DNA of 48,481 nt from Candidatus Aceula meridiana (lineage in GTDB: Bacteria; Omnitrophota; Gorgyraeia; Zapsychrales; Aceulaceae): the NCBI GenBank assembly GCA_030765185.1, contig JAVCDE010000030.1, positions 1-48,481 on the forward strand, written 5' to 3'. The translations under genes were made by a program, and so were the position numbers. The notes below the pieces were generated by a model. It saw nothing but the letters and a program-made list of their open reading frames with translations. It had not been told where the DNA came from and searched no databases. Shown one piece after another: positions 1-7,059 of the stretch (its first letter is position 1; each line of letters begins with the position of its first letter).

Positions 1-1
1 A

Positions 2-460
2 GAAATTGAAACTTCTGAAATGTTTGAACTTCAGTTGGTCAACGCGATTGCTCCTTTTGTTTTATGCAATAAATTAGAGCCTATGATGAAACGCGATTTT
101 ACCGGAAAAAAACATATGGTCAACGTCAGTGCGATGGAAGGCAAGTTTCATAGGTTCAAAAAAATTGATCGCCACCCGCATACGAACATGGCAAAAGCCG
201 CGCTTAACATGCTGACACATACGTCTGCGGGGAGTTTGGTGAAAGATGGTATCTATATGAATGCTGTCGATACGGGGTGGGTGACGGATGAAGATCCTGC
301 GCATCTTTCACAGCAAAAGCAAAAGATGCATGACTTTCAACCACCGCTTGATATTGTCGATGGGGCAGCGCGCGTGTGCGATCCTTTCTTTGATGGAATT
401 AATACAGGAAAACATTGGTGCGGAAAATTTTTGAAAGACTATTCCCCGATTGATTGGTGA
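2..460 (+). CDS. SDR-family oxidoreductase, C-terminal part (5' end outside the window)
   Basis: The frame is open from base 2, so the gene begins upstream of the window; the ATG at 20 is internal. The visible part has the short-chain dehydrogenase pattern: a catalytic-Ser strand (VNVSAMEG) and then the helix with the catalytic Lys ([10 protein letters not shown]). The Tyr expected four residues before that Lys is a Thr (T-N-M-A-K), so the canonical YxxxK motif is absent. A Rossmann fold with NAD(P) binding is expected from the family, but that half is off the window. The substrate cannot be deduced. The missing Tyr suggests either an atypical SDR subgroup or a non-redox role. The next gene starts about 90 bases downstream. 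Confidence 0.75.
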   Translation, partial: EIETSEMFELQLVNAIAPFVLCNKLEPMMKRDFTGKKHMVNVSAMEGKFHRFKKIDRHPHTNMAKAALNMLTHTSAGSLVKDGIYMNAVDTGWVTDEDPAHLSQQKQKMHDFQPPLDIVDGAARVCDPFFDGINTGKHWCGKFLKDYSPIDW

Positions 461-504
461 TTGGAGAAAAGAGAAGGGGAGCATAGGGGGGGCAGAGTCC
501 TAAT

Positions 505-533
505 TTGATAATAATTGCCTAACCATTTTTAAT
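505..533 (+). promoter_or_regulatory. Putative sigma-70-type promoter
   Basis: TTGATA (505-510) and TTTAAT (528-533) are separated by 17 bases and lie 20 bases before the S4-domain ATG. The spacing is ideal and the boxes are moderate matches. It would serve the broken S4 gene and the downstream yciH and TPR genes. Confidence 0.35.
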
Positions 534-552
534 TTTATTCATTACGTTTATT

Positions 553-944
553 ATGCAGAAAAGGGATCAAAAAGATTTAGTCAGGATTGATCGTTGGTTA
601 TGGGCGGTAAGAATTTGTAAGAAGCGTCCAATGGCTGCCGATTTATGTAAACGTCAGCGCGTTAGTATAGACGGTCAACATGTTAAACCTTAACGAGAAG
701 TTAAGCTTGGACAAACCATAACACTTAAACGGGATGGTATTACATGGCAGTATAAAGTTCTTAAATGTATTACTAAACGTGTTGGCGTTAAGTTGGCTGT
801 TACTTGTGTTGAAAATTTGACTGAACAGGAAGAGCTTGATAAGTTAAAAATAGTTAAAACAGGGTTGACCCTGAGATGTGCAAAGGGCAAGGACGTCCAA
901 CTAAGAAAGAGCGTCGTTCGTTAGATGCGTTGCGCGATATTTAA
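553..944 (+). pseudogene. S4-domain RNA-binding protein (HslR/Hsp15-like), broken by a stop and a frameshift
   Basis: The frame starting at ATG 553 gives a clear S4 RNA-binding domain (RIDRWLWAVRICKKRP, later RVSIDGQHVKP). It then meets TAA at 691-693, exactly where family members read a small residue before R-E-V-K-x-G. The same frame continues after the stop with REVKLGQTITLKRDG. Near base 865 one base appears to be missing: reading moves to another frame, which gives the family-typical tail DPEMCKGQGRPTKKERR and then SLDALRDI, ending at TAA 942-944. Homologues are ribosome-associated heat-shock proteins that bind free 50S-nascent chain complexes. Two independent lesions make a pseudogene likely, although assembly errors are possible. 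The remnant ends 2 bases before yciH. Confidence 0.8.
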
Positions 945-946
945 AA

Positions 947-1315
947 ATGATCGAAATTCCTGATTCTATATTTTCAGTCAATCAAGACGGTGTGGCTGTA
1001 TGCCCAAAATGTCAGAAGCCGATTAAAGAATGTAGTTGTGTTTCTTATGATCCCTCACAGCCAAAGTATGATCAATTTGCTTTAACGATACGATTAGATT
1101 CGCGTAACCGTAAAGGAAAAAAAGTGATGATAATTGAAGGCTTGCCAAGGGATGAGGTGTATTGCAAAAAGTTGGCCAAAATTCTTAAAACAAAGTCTGG
1201 ATGTGGCGGGACTTGTTATGTGGATGAGTCCGGTGGCAGTATCGAGCTTCAAGGTCAAAAATGGGAATTAATTAAACAATTACTTTCAAAGGAAGGTTTT
1301 GTTCATATTCATTAA
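947..1315 (+). CDS. yciH: SUI1/eIF1-family translation factor (YciH-like)
   Basis: A 122-aa protein. The N-terminal third carries a Cys cluster (CPKC at about 20-23 followed by CSC at about 30) of the kind seen before the SUI1 domain in bacterial YciH. From about residue 48 onward is the SUI1 fold, with the GCGGTCY loop and the strand G-Q-K-W-E-L-I. YciH/SUI1 proteins bind the small ribosomal subunit and affect start-codon fidelity in vitro. The ATG lies two bases after the end of the broken S4 gene, so the two form one transcription unit concerned with translation. The TPR gene follows 14 bases later. Confidence 0.9.
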   Translation: MIEIPDSIFSVNQDGVAVCPKCQKPIKECSCVSYDPSQPKYDQFALTIRLDSRNRKGKKVMIIEGLPRDEVYCKKLAKILKTKSGCGGTCYVDESGGSIELQGQKWELIKQLLSKEGFVHIH

Positions 1316-1329
1316 GGAGAGCGTGGTTT

Positions 1330-1926
1330 ATGGAACATAGTAATTTTTCTAAACTAAGACGGGATCTTGATGAGGCCATTACATACGCAGGTGTTTCGAC
1401 GGCTGAGCAAATAGTTGAAGAAGGCTTACATGAGGCGCAGAGTCAGGAAATTTTAGGTGAGATCATGTATTTTAAAGCTCAAAAAGAAATTATTAAAGGA
1501 AATTATGAGCAGGCTATTCAATTCCTATTGCGTGCTATAGAACATAATCAAAGCGATGGAGCGGCCTATAATGATCGGGCTTTATGCTTGATTGAGCTAG
1601 GTGCAGATGAAGATCAAGTTTTGGCTGATTTTGATAAGGGGATTGAAGTGGAGTCAGATTACGCGACCGCTTACCACAACAAAGGCTGGTATTTAAATCA
1701 GCTTGGAGCGCATGATGAGGCGATATTGTATTTTAAGAAATCTCTTAAGCTTGAGCCCAATCGGGCTGTGACGTATGAGAATTTGGCAGATGCTTATCTT
1801 AATTTAGGTAATAAACAAAAAGCAATTGAGGCATTTCAAAAAGCTATAGAAGTGCTTAATTTACGTTATACAGATATCAAAGATCAGATTGAGGCTAAGA
1901 TTAAAATAATAACTGACAGCGAATAA
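1330..1926 (+). CDS. Tetratricopeptide-repeat protein
   Basis: A 198-aa soluble protein with no signal peptide. About four consecutive TPR units cover residues 40-185. They are recognisable from the recurrent A-x-x-x-x-G-x-x-x-x-A pattern, for example HNKGWYLNQLGAHDEA and LADAYLNLGNKQKA. TPR domains are protein-protein interaction scaffolds, and the partner is unknown. An AAGGAG-type Shine-Dalgarno (1313-1319) precedes the ATG by about 10 bases, overlapping the end of the SUI1 gene. The gene is cotranscribed with the SUI1 gene, so a role around translation or stress is possible but unproven. Confidence 0.8.
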   Translation: MEHSNFSKLRRDLDEAITYAGVSTAEQIVEEGLHEAQSQEILGEIMYFKAQKEIIKGNYEQAIQFLLRAIEHNQSDGAAYNDRALCLIELGADEDQVLADFDKGIEVESDYATAYHNKGWYLNQLGAHDEAILYFKKSLKLEPNRAVTYENLADAYLNLGNKQKAIEAFQKAIEVLNLRYTDIKDQIEAKIKIITDSE

Positions 1927-1938
1927 AGAGGCTGAGCA

Positions 1939-1965
1939 TGATAGGGCTCCGTCCCTTATCATTTT
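1939..1965 (+). terminator. Weak intrinsic terminator
   Basis: TGATAGGG (1939-1946) pairs with CCCTTATCA (1953-1961), with one bulged base, and TTTT follows. It closes the S4-yciH-TPR unit 12 bases after the TPR stop. Confidence 0.4.
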
Positions 1966-1980
1966 AATAAATTTAAATAT

Positions 1981-3393
1981 ATGGAAATGATAAATAAAAA
2001 ATCTGGTGGCATTAAGGAGATGATTTTCATCGCCTTCCCGATGCTTGTCTCTCATGCGTGCGATACAACCATGATATTCACAGACCGCATGTTTTTGTCG
2101 AGACTTGGTTCTTTTCAGATGAATGCAGCTATGGGGGGAGGCATGTCTTCTTTTGTAATGTTGTCATTCTTCTTGGGGCTAACAGGGTATTCAACAGCCT
2201 TAGTTGCGCAATATTTGGGATCACAACAAAAACAAAGGTGCGCGCGCGTGACTACACAGAGTTTGATTATTTCCTTTGCAGCTTACCCGCTTATCTTATT
2301 GCTTAAGCCAATTATGCTGATGATCATGAACGCTTCCGGAATTGATCCGCAGCAATTACATTATCAAACTCTTTATTTTAACGTAATTATCTTCTCAGTG
2401 ATTATAACCTTAACGAGAAGTTCTTTGAGTGGATTTTTTTGTGGAATTGGAAAAACGAGAATTGTTATGATAGCGGCAATTGTCTCTATGATTTCCAATA
2501 TTATTCTCAATTATATTTTGATCTTTGGAAAACTTGGTTTTCCTGCGCTCGGAATACAAGGGGCGGCAATAGGAACTATTATCGGGGGGCTCTGCGGAAT
2601 TGGAGTATTATTAAGCTCCTATTTTAGCAAGGCATTGGTTAAGGAATTTAATACACTCAAAGAGTTTGCTTTTGATAAAGAGGTTATGGCGAAATTATGG
2701 CGTTTTGGTTCTCCTTCGGGTGTGGAGCTCTTTTTAAATTTCTCTGCATTTACCTGTATGGTTTATTTGTTCCATTCGCAAGGTGCAGTTGCTGCGACAG
2801 CCGTAACCATTATGACGAGTTGGGATATGGTATCTTTTGTTCCTTTGCTTGGCGTTGAAATTGGCGTTACGAGCTTGGTGGGGCGTTATATGGGTGCAGA
2901 GCGATCAGACATTGCGCATAAATCTACGATGTCTGGATTAAAACTTGGTGGCATGTATTCAGGGATAATCTTTATCATCTTCATATTTTTCCCTCAACAG
3001 TTGGTGGGATTGTTCCAGCCTGCGATTGTCACTAATGTATACACAGAGGCATTTCCTACTGCAGTTATGATGTTGCGCATTGCTTGCTTGTATGTATTTC
3101 TTGAAGCTGTGATTGTGACTCTTGTAGGGGCCTTAAGAGGCGCCGGTGATACTCTCTGGAGCATGTGCTTAACCGTCGGATTACACATTATGATTGTAGT
3201 CGTTCAATATATCTGTCTCATTATTTTAGGGATGTCCATTATCCATACATGGATCATGATTGTGATAGCATTTTTTGTAGGAACATTCTTTATCTATTTA
3301 CGCTATGCATCAGGCAAATGGAAAGAGATTAAGGTTGTTTCAAATGTTTCAGACGTGGTTCTTGTAGATGGTTTTCATGATGTAGAATTGTAA
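1981..3393 (+). CDS. MATE-family multidrug/cation antiporter
   Basis: A 470-aa polytopic membrane protein with about 12 hydrophobic helices arranged as two similar halves. The N-terminal helix carries the MATE hallmark region (IAFPMLVSHACDTTMIFTDR), and the second half repeats the pattern (WRFGSPSGVELFLNF). MATE proteins export organic cations, drugs or metabolites using Na+ or H+ gradients. Length is normal for the family (about 440-480). There is no clear ribosome binding site before ATG 1981, and ATG 1987 is a close alternative. It stands 54 bases after the TPR gene, behind a weak terminator. The substrate cannot be read from the sequence. Confidence 0.9.
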   Translation: MEMINKKSGGIKEMIFIAFPMLVSHACDTTMIFTDRMFLSRLGSFQMNAAMGGGMSSFVMLSFFLGLTGYSTALVAQYLGSQQKQRCARVTTQSLIISFAAYPLILLLKPIMLMIMNASGIDPQQLHYQTLYFNVIIFSVIITLTRSSLSGFFCGIGKTRIVMIAAIVSMISNIILNYILIFGKLGFPALGIQGAAIGTIIGGLCGIGVLLSSYFSKALVKEFNTLKEFAFDKEVMAKLWRFGSPSGVELFLNFSAFTCMVYLFHSQGAVAATAVTIMTSWDMVSFVPLLGVEIGVTSLVGRYMGAERSDIAHKSTMSGLKLGGMYSGIIFIIFIFFPQQLVGLFQPAIVTNVYTEAFPTAVMMLRIACLYVFLEAVIVTLVGALRGAGDTLWSMCLTVGLHIMIVVVQYICLIILGMSIIHTWIMIVIAFFVGTFFIYLRYASGKWKEIKVVSNVSDVVLVDGFHDVEL

Positions 3394-3427
3394 TTATAGA
3401 GTTAATCTGTTTTTAACTTTACCGATT

Positions 3428-3767
3428 ATGGCCTGTATAGGAGTTCTTTCCGGGATGCTTGGTATCACAGGAGGAGTTATAAAATTACCGCTTATGGTTC
3501 TTTTTTTGCGGCGTGCCGATGGATATCGCTATTGCTACCTCTACGGTTATGGCGGCAATAACAGCACTTTTTGGTTTAGGTGGGCATTTTATGGCAGGAC
3601 AGTTTGACCTATCTATGATTGCGCCTTTGGCATTAGCGGCATTAATCGGCGGCCAGATTGGAAGTAGGATATCTATCAAGAGTGATAAAGCTAAACTCAA
3701 AAAATATTTTGGATTTGCATTATTGGTTATTGCGGTAAAAATATTAATTGGTTTAATTGGGAGGTAA
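3428..3767 (+). pseudogene. Short TSUP (TauE/SafE-like) permease, frameshifted
   Basis: From ATG 3428 one frame reads MACIGVLSGMLGITGG and then VIKLPLMVLF, the first helix and Gly-rich loop of TSUP permeases. At the run of seven T (3501-3507) this frame goes out of register. The continuation, FFCGVPMDIAIATSTVMAA and onward to 3767, lies in another frame, and removing one T restores a single 113-codon reading frame. Small TSUP proteins of about 120 aa commonly accompany ArsE/F/G-type genes. No Shine-Dalgarno precedes 3428. An internal GTG at 3513 opens the second part alone. Either a recent homopolymer frameshift or a sequencing slip would explain this. Confidence 0.65.
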
Positions 3768-3770
3768 GAA

Positions 3771-4001
3771 ATGAAAATCGAAATATTAGGAATGGGCTGT
3801 CCAAAATGTAAAGCGCTTTACGATAATGCTCAATCTGCGGTTAAGGAAGCTGGAGGCGAAGCCGAAGTTATAAAGGTTGAAGATATGGACAAGATAACGG
3901 ATTATGGGGTTATGACAACACCTGCCTTGGTTGTTGATGGAGAGGTTAAGGCAGCAGGTAAAGTTAGCACGGTTGAAGAAATAAAAAGATATATCAGCTA
4001 A
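3771..4001 (+). CDS. arsE: Small thioredoxin-like protein, ArsE-type
   Basis: A 76-aa thioredoxin-fold protein beginning MKIEILGMGCPKCKALY, with the CPKC redox motif at residues 10-13. A cis-Pro element (MTTPALVVDGEV) follows around residue 50. It is the small 'thioredoxin family' type found beside ArsF/ArsG-like genes. It starts 3 bases after the TSUP remnant and 16 bases before the ArsF-like gene, so it sits in one operon. In the described ArsEFG system these proteins reduce nitro-substituted aromatic arsenicals before export. Here the role is inferred from synteny only. A general electron donor to the CcdA-like neighbour is an alternative. Confidence 0.7.
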   Translation: MKIEILGMGCPKCKALYDNAQSAVKEAGGEAEVIKVEDMDKITDYGVMTTPALVVDGEVKAAGKVSTVEEIKRYIS

Positions 4002-4017
4002 TAATCGAGGGGGTTTT

Positions 4018-4446
4018 ATGAAAAAAGCATCCGTTCTTGTTTTGATTTTATTAACATTCTTGTCTTTTGACGCCTTTGGTCAGGAGCAATCGGCTGATAA
4101 GATTGTCGTTTATTATTTTCATGGGGATTTTCGTTGTCAGACTTGCATGACAATCGAACAGCAAACAAAAGAAGCGATATTCCAGAATTATAAGGCAGAG
4201 CTTGATGAGGGCAAGATAGAAGTCAAGGTTGTCAATTATGACATAAAAGAAAATAAACATTTTAAGAAGGATTACGGTCTTTTTACAAAATCGGTTGTTT
4301 TGTCGTTAGTCCAAGGTGGTCAAGAAACAAGTTTTAATAATTTGCAGGATGTATGGCAGCTTGTTCGGAACAAAGAGCAATTTGGAGAGTATATAAAGAG
4401 CGAAACACAAAAATATTTAGATATGCTTTCCAAGGAGGAGAAGTAG
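4018..4446 (+). CDS. arsF: Secreted thioredoxin-like protein, ArsF-type
   Basis: A 142-aa protein with a signal peptide (residues 1-21, KKASVLVLILLTFLSFDAFG, then QE), so it acts in the periplasm. The mature part begins with a redox-like motif: YYFHGDFRCQTC contains a CxxC at about residues 39-42. The sequence fits the ArsF-type 'nitrophenyl compound nitroreductase subunit' family found beside ArsG. A Shine-Dalgarno (GAGGGGG) precedes the ATG. It lies between ArsE- and ArsG-like genes with tight spacing. The enzymatic role is inherited from family naming, so confidence in the reaction is lower than confidence in the family. Confidence 0.7.
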   Translation: MKKASVLVLILLTFLSFDAFGQEQSADKIVVYYFHGDFRCQTCMTIEQQTKEAIFQNYKAELDEGKIEVKVVNYDIKENKHFKKDYGLFTKSVVLSLVQGGQETSFNNLQDVWQLVRNKEQFGEYIKSETQKYLDMLSKEEK

Positions 4447-4448
4447 TA

Positions 4449-5135
4449 ATGATTTTATTTTCAGCTTTGTGGTTAGGTATCCTTACTTCAATCAGTCCGT
4501 GTCCTCTTGCGACAAATATTGCCGCAGTTTCTTTTTTATCAAAGCGTATAAGCCATCCCAAAAAAGTTTTTGCCTTTGGGATGGCTTATACTTTTGGGCG
4601 TATGATGACATACGCCGTTTTAGGAGTAATTATTATCCTGTCGCTTGTAAGTATTCCAAGTATTGCAAACTTTTTTCAAGAATATATGAATAAAATCTTA
4701 GGACTGTTGCTTATTATTGTAGGTTTATTTCTTTTAGATGTTTTTAAGATTAAAATGTCAGGCTTAGCTATCTCTCAAGAAAAACAACAGTCATTGGCAG
4801 CGTCTGGTATCGGTGGTTCATTTGCTTTAGGTGTTATTTTTGCCCTTTCCTTTTGTCCTATATCGGCTTCACTCTTTTTTGGGAGCTTGATTCCTTTGGC
4901 CTTGAGCAGCAAGGTTGGCATTGCCTTACCGTTTTTGTATGGATTGGGGACAGGATTACCAGTTATTATTCTTGCTTTAGGAATAGCTTTGGGAGTGACA
5001 AAGGCTTCTTTTTGGTTTAAGAAAATGAGCAGTCTTGAAAAATATACTAAGAAAATAACAGGAATTATTTTTATTCTAGTGGGCCTTTATTATGTATGGA
5101 CGCATATTTTGTTAACTTTAATTATTAGGAGATAG
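4449..5135 (+). CDS. arsG: CcdA/DsbD-like membrane permease, ArsG-type
   Basis: A 228-aa membrane protein with six hydrophobic helices in the CcdA/DsbD transmembrane arrangement. There is a Pro/Cys element in helix 1 (TSISPCPLATN) and a matching one in helix 4 (LSFCPISASLFF). The start at 4449 is chosen because AGGAGG (4434-4439) sits just upstream and the ArsF-like stop lies 2 bases before it. An upstream in-frame ATG at 4353 is inside the ArsF-like gene. ArsG-type proteins are described as aromatic arsenical permeases; CcdA relatives carry electrons across the membrane to periplasmic thioredoxins, which would fit the ArsF-like partner. Confidence 0.75.
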   Translation: MILFSALWLGILTSISPCPLATNIAAVSFLSKRISHPKKVFAFGMAYTFGRMMTYAVLGVIIILSLVSIPSIANFFQEYMNKILGLLLIIVGLFLLDVFKIKMSGLAISQEKQQSLAASGIGGSFALGVIFALSFCPISASLFFGSLIPLALSSKVGIALPFLYGLGTGLPVIILALGIALGVTKASFWFKKMSSLEKYTKKITGIIFILVGLYYVWTHILLTLIIRR

Positions 5136-5138
5136 TTT

Positions 5139-5585
5139 ATGAGTCAAGGAGCAGATAGAAACATGTCTGTGTTTGAGAAATATTTGACACTATGGGTTCT
5201 ATTATGTACCGGAGCAGGTATTATGCTTGGCAAAGTTGCAATTATAGATGTTTTTACATTGGCCAATGACCAATCTGATGCTTATGATTGTATTGAGAAG
5301 TTGAGAGACCCTTCACATGTTCATACTTTAACCTTGGACGAACTGCAAAGCATAGCAACCCAAGCGGGTTTAGCTAATTTGGAAGTAAAGTTTTATAAAG
5401 TAGAAATCGCACTTGAAGAACAGCTCAAGGCTTCCTTCCCAAAGGAGAAAGATGATTTTGAGAAAATTCGCCAAGCGGCGATTGATGATATTGGAAAAGA
5501 TAGATTAGGGTGGGGGTTACATCTTAAAGGACGAGATATTTATACATCATTACCGATAGCAGTTATTGTAGGAGAAAAGGTTTAA
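5139..5585 (+). CDS. Chimera: Acr3 N-terminus fused to the C-terminus of a SAM methyltransferase
   Basis: A 148-aa frame with a good ribosome binding site (AGGAGA) and start. Residues 9-32 (SVFEKYLTLWVLLCTGAG, then IMLGK) match the cytosolic start and first helix of Acr3 arsenite exporters. From the GK at about residues 31-32 the sequence abruptly becomes the last strand and C-terminal part of a class I methyltransferase (VAIIDVFTL, KLRDPSHVHTLTLDELQS, DRLGWGLHLKGRDIYTSLP). The join is in frame, as expected from a deletion that removed most of acr3 and the first part of a methyltransferase gene. Neither activity can remain: Acr3 lacks nine helices and the methyltransferase lacks its SAM-binding motifs. 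The product may be inert. Confidence 0.7.
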   Translation: MSQGADRNMSVFEKYLTLWVLLCTGAGIMLGKVAIIDVFTLANDQSDAYDCIEKLRDPSHVHTLTLDELQSIATQAGLANLEVKFYKVEIALEEQLKASFPKEKDDFEKIRQAAIDDIGKDRLGWGLHLKGRDIYTSLPIAVIVGEKV

Positions 5586-5590
5586 AAACC

Positions 5591-6394
5591 ATGAAAAAAA
5601 TTCTTCATATGAGTGATTTGCATATTGGCTATAGGAATTCTAAGGATAAGTTCTTGAAAATAATTGATGAGCTGCCTATTGATAAAAAAGAAGCTTCCAA
5701 ATACGTTGTTATTATTACAGGGGATTTAGTAAATAATGCTAATAAATTTGGAAGTTATGAAGAGGCCAAGGAGGGGTTAGCTTATTTAAAAAAGCGAGGA
5801 TTTCATGACGTTTTGATCGTGCCTGGCAATCATGATTATGGGTCAGGAACAAAAGGGCATAAGAAGTTTGTAAGGAAAGTTCAAGAAGCATTTTATGGAA
5901 AAGAGATTGTTTTTCCAACGGTGGATATCATTAGTCGTATGGCTTTTATTGGCTTAGATTCAATGGCCCAAGAGCTTAATTGGTATGATGCTCTTTTCTC
6001 AGAAGGAGAATTAGGTAAAAGGCAGCTTGAGAGATTAGGAGAAATTTTTTTGAAAGATAGAATTAGAGCCTGCACCAAAAGGGTCGTTTATTTGCACCAT
6101 CATCCTTTTCAATGGCGCCCGCTTCATCAATTGAAAGATTCTCGTAAATTAAAAAGGGTTCTTAAAAAGGCAATGGAAAGCGGCGTATCCATAGATGCAT
6201 TGCTGTTTGGCCATAATCATCAGGGAGGCTCTTATAATGGACGATGGGATATTCCTCGCTGTTATGATGCGGGGACAACGACTTTAAAAGCTCGTTCAAA
6301 ATCTATTAGTTGGGCACCTTGGTTCAATATCCGTTCATCTACCCGCGTCATTGATTTATCTCGAAATCCTAGTCATGATTATATTCTCTCTTGA
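5591..6394 (+). CDS. Calcineurin-like metallophosphoesterase
   Basis: A 267-aa protein with the complete five-motif signature of the binuclear-metal phosphoesterase superfamily: D9-x-H11, G44-D45 with N48, G79-N80-H81-D82, the HHHPF element near 167, and GHNH near 208. This resembles class III cyclic-nucleotide phosphodiesterases and related phosphohydrolases. The substrate cannot be decided. There is no signal peptide, so it is cytosolic. It starts 5 bases after the Acr3/methyltransferase chimera stop and is presumably cotranscribed with it. All metal ligands appear intact, unlike the damaged genes just upstream. Confidence 0.85.
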   Translation: MKKILHMSDLHIGYRNSKDKFLKIIDELPIDKKEASKYVVIITGDLVNNANKFGSYEEAKEGLAYLKKRGFHDVLIVPGNHDYGSGTKGHKKFVRKVQEAFYGKEIVFPTVDIISRMAFIGLDSMAQELNWYDALFSEGELGKRQLERLGEIFLKDRIRACTKRVVYLHHHPFQWRPLHQLKDSRKLKRVLKKAMESGVSIDALLFGHNHQGGSYNGRWDIPRCYDAGTTTLKARSKSISWAPWFNIRSSTRVIDLSRNPSHDYILS

Positions 6395-6459
6395 TGAGAT
6401 TTTTCATAAATAAGTTTGAAATGCATTAATATTTAGAATAAAAAAAGGAGATAAAGATT

Positions 6460-6909
6460 ATGTTTAAAGAATTTAAGGAGTTTGCGGTAAGAGGCAATGT
6501 TGTTGATATGGCCGTTGGTGTTATTGTGGGGGCTGCCTTTGGTAAGATTGTATCATCTATCGTTTCAGATGTTTTAATGCCGCCATTAGGCGCGTTGACG
6601 AACGGAATTGATTTATCAAATCATTTCATTGTTCTCAAAGGTGAGGGTGTTTATCAAACTCTCGCGGCTGCCAAAGCCGCGGGTGCTATTACGCTGAACT
6701 ACGGTGTCTTTTTAGATAATATTATTAGCTTTTTGATTGTTGCTTTAGTTGTATTTATTTTGGTTAAGCAAATTAATCGGCTAAAAAGAAAAGAGGACAC
6801 CGCCTCGATTAGTCCCACGCAAAAGTCGTGTCCGTTTTGTTTTCAGAGTATTTCAATTAAAGCGTCGCGTTGTCCATTCTGCACATCACAGGTTAATAAC
6901 GCAGATTAA
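6460..6909 (+). CDS. mscL: Large-conductance mechanosensitive channel MscL with C-terminal zinc ribbon
   Basis: A 149-aa protein. Residues 1-105 are MscL: the amphipathic start ([20 protein letters not shown]), the pore helix TM1, the periplasmic loop, and TM2 (about 82-103). The channel opens under membrane tension and releases solutes on hypo-osmotic shock. Instead of the usual short cytoplasmic helix alone, the tail carries two CPFC knuckles (124-127 and 138-141), a four-Cys zinc-ribbon-like module. A strong Shine-Dalgarno (AAAGGAG) precedes the ATG. It forms a single-gene unit closed by the hairpin at 6945. Confidence 0.95.
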   Translation: MFKEFKEFAVRGNVVDMAVGVIVGAAFGKIVSSIVSDVLMPPLGALTNGIDLSNHFIVLKGEGVYQTLAAAKAAGAITLNYGVFLDNIISFLIVALVVFILVKQINRLKRKEDTASISPTQKSCPFCFQSISIKASRCPFCTSQVNNAD

Positions 6910-6944
6910 ACAACACAATAGCTTGTAAAAGCGATTCAACACAA

Positions 6945-6980
6945 AGAGACCGCCCCTTAAAGGGCGGTCTCTTCTTATAT
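6945..6980 (+). terminator. Intrinsic terminator of mscL
   Basis: AGAGACCGCCC (6945-6955) pairs perfectly with GGGCGGTCTCT (6962-6972), followed by a T-rich stretch. It lies 36 bases after the mscL stop. Confidence 0.85.
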
Positions 6981-7046
6981 CTTCTGAGTTTAATTGCAAT
7001 CTTCAACTTCTACCAGAAAAAATCGTGAAGATAAAGGATAATCCGA

Positions 7047-7052
7047 TATAAT
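7047..7052 (+). promoter_or_regulatory. -10 box directly before the secreted-protein gene
   Basis: A perfect TATAAT ends 7 bases before ATG 7060, which puts transcription start on or next to the start codon. The -35 region around 7023-7029 is poor. No Shine-Dalgarno is visible before the ATG, which fits a leaderless mRNA. Confidence 0.5.
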
Positions 7053-7059
7053 AGCTTTT

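Noticed and set aside
691-693. Stop-codon readthrough or alternative genetic code in the S4 gene
   Set aside because: TAA ends many intact genes here, and the same gene has a second lesion, so decay is the simpler explanation.
4353-4448. Longer ArsG start within the ArsF-like gene
   Set aside because: The extra 32 residues are hydrophilic read-through of ArsF DNA; ATG 4449 has the ribosome site.
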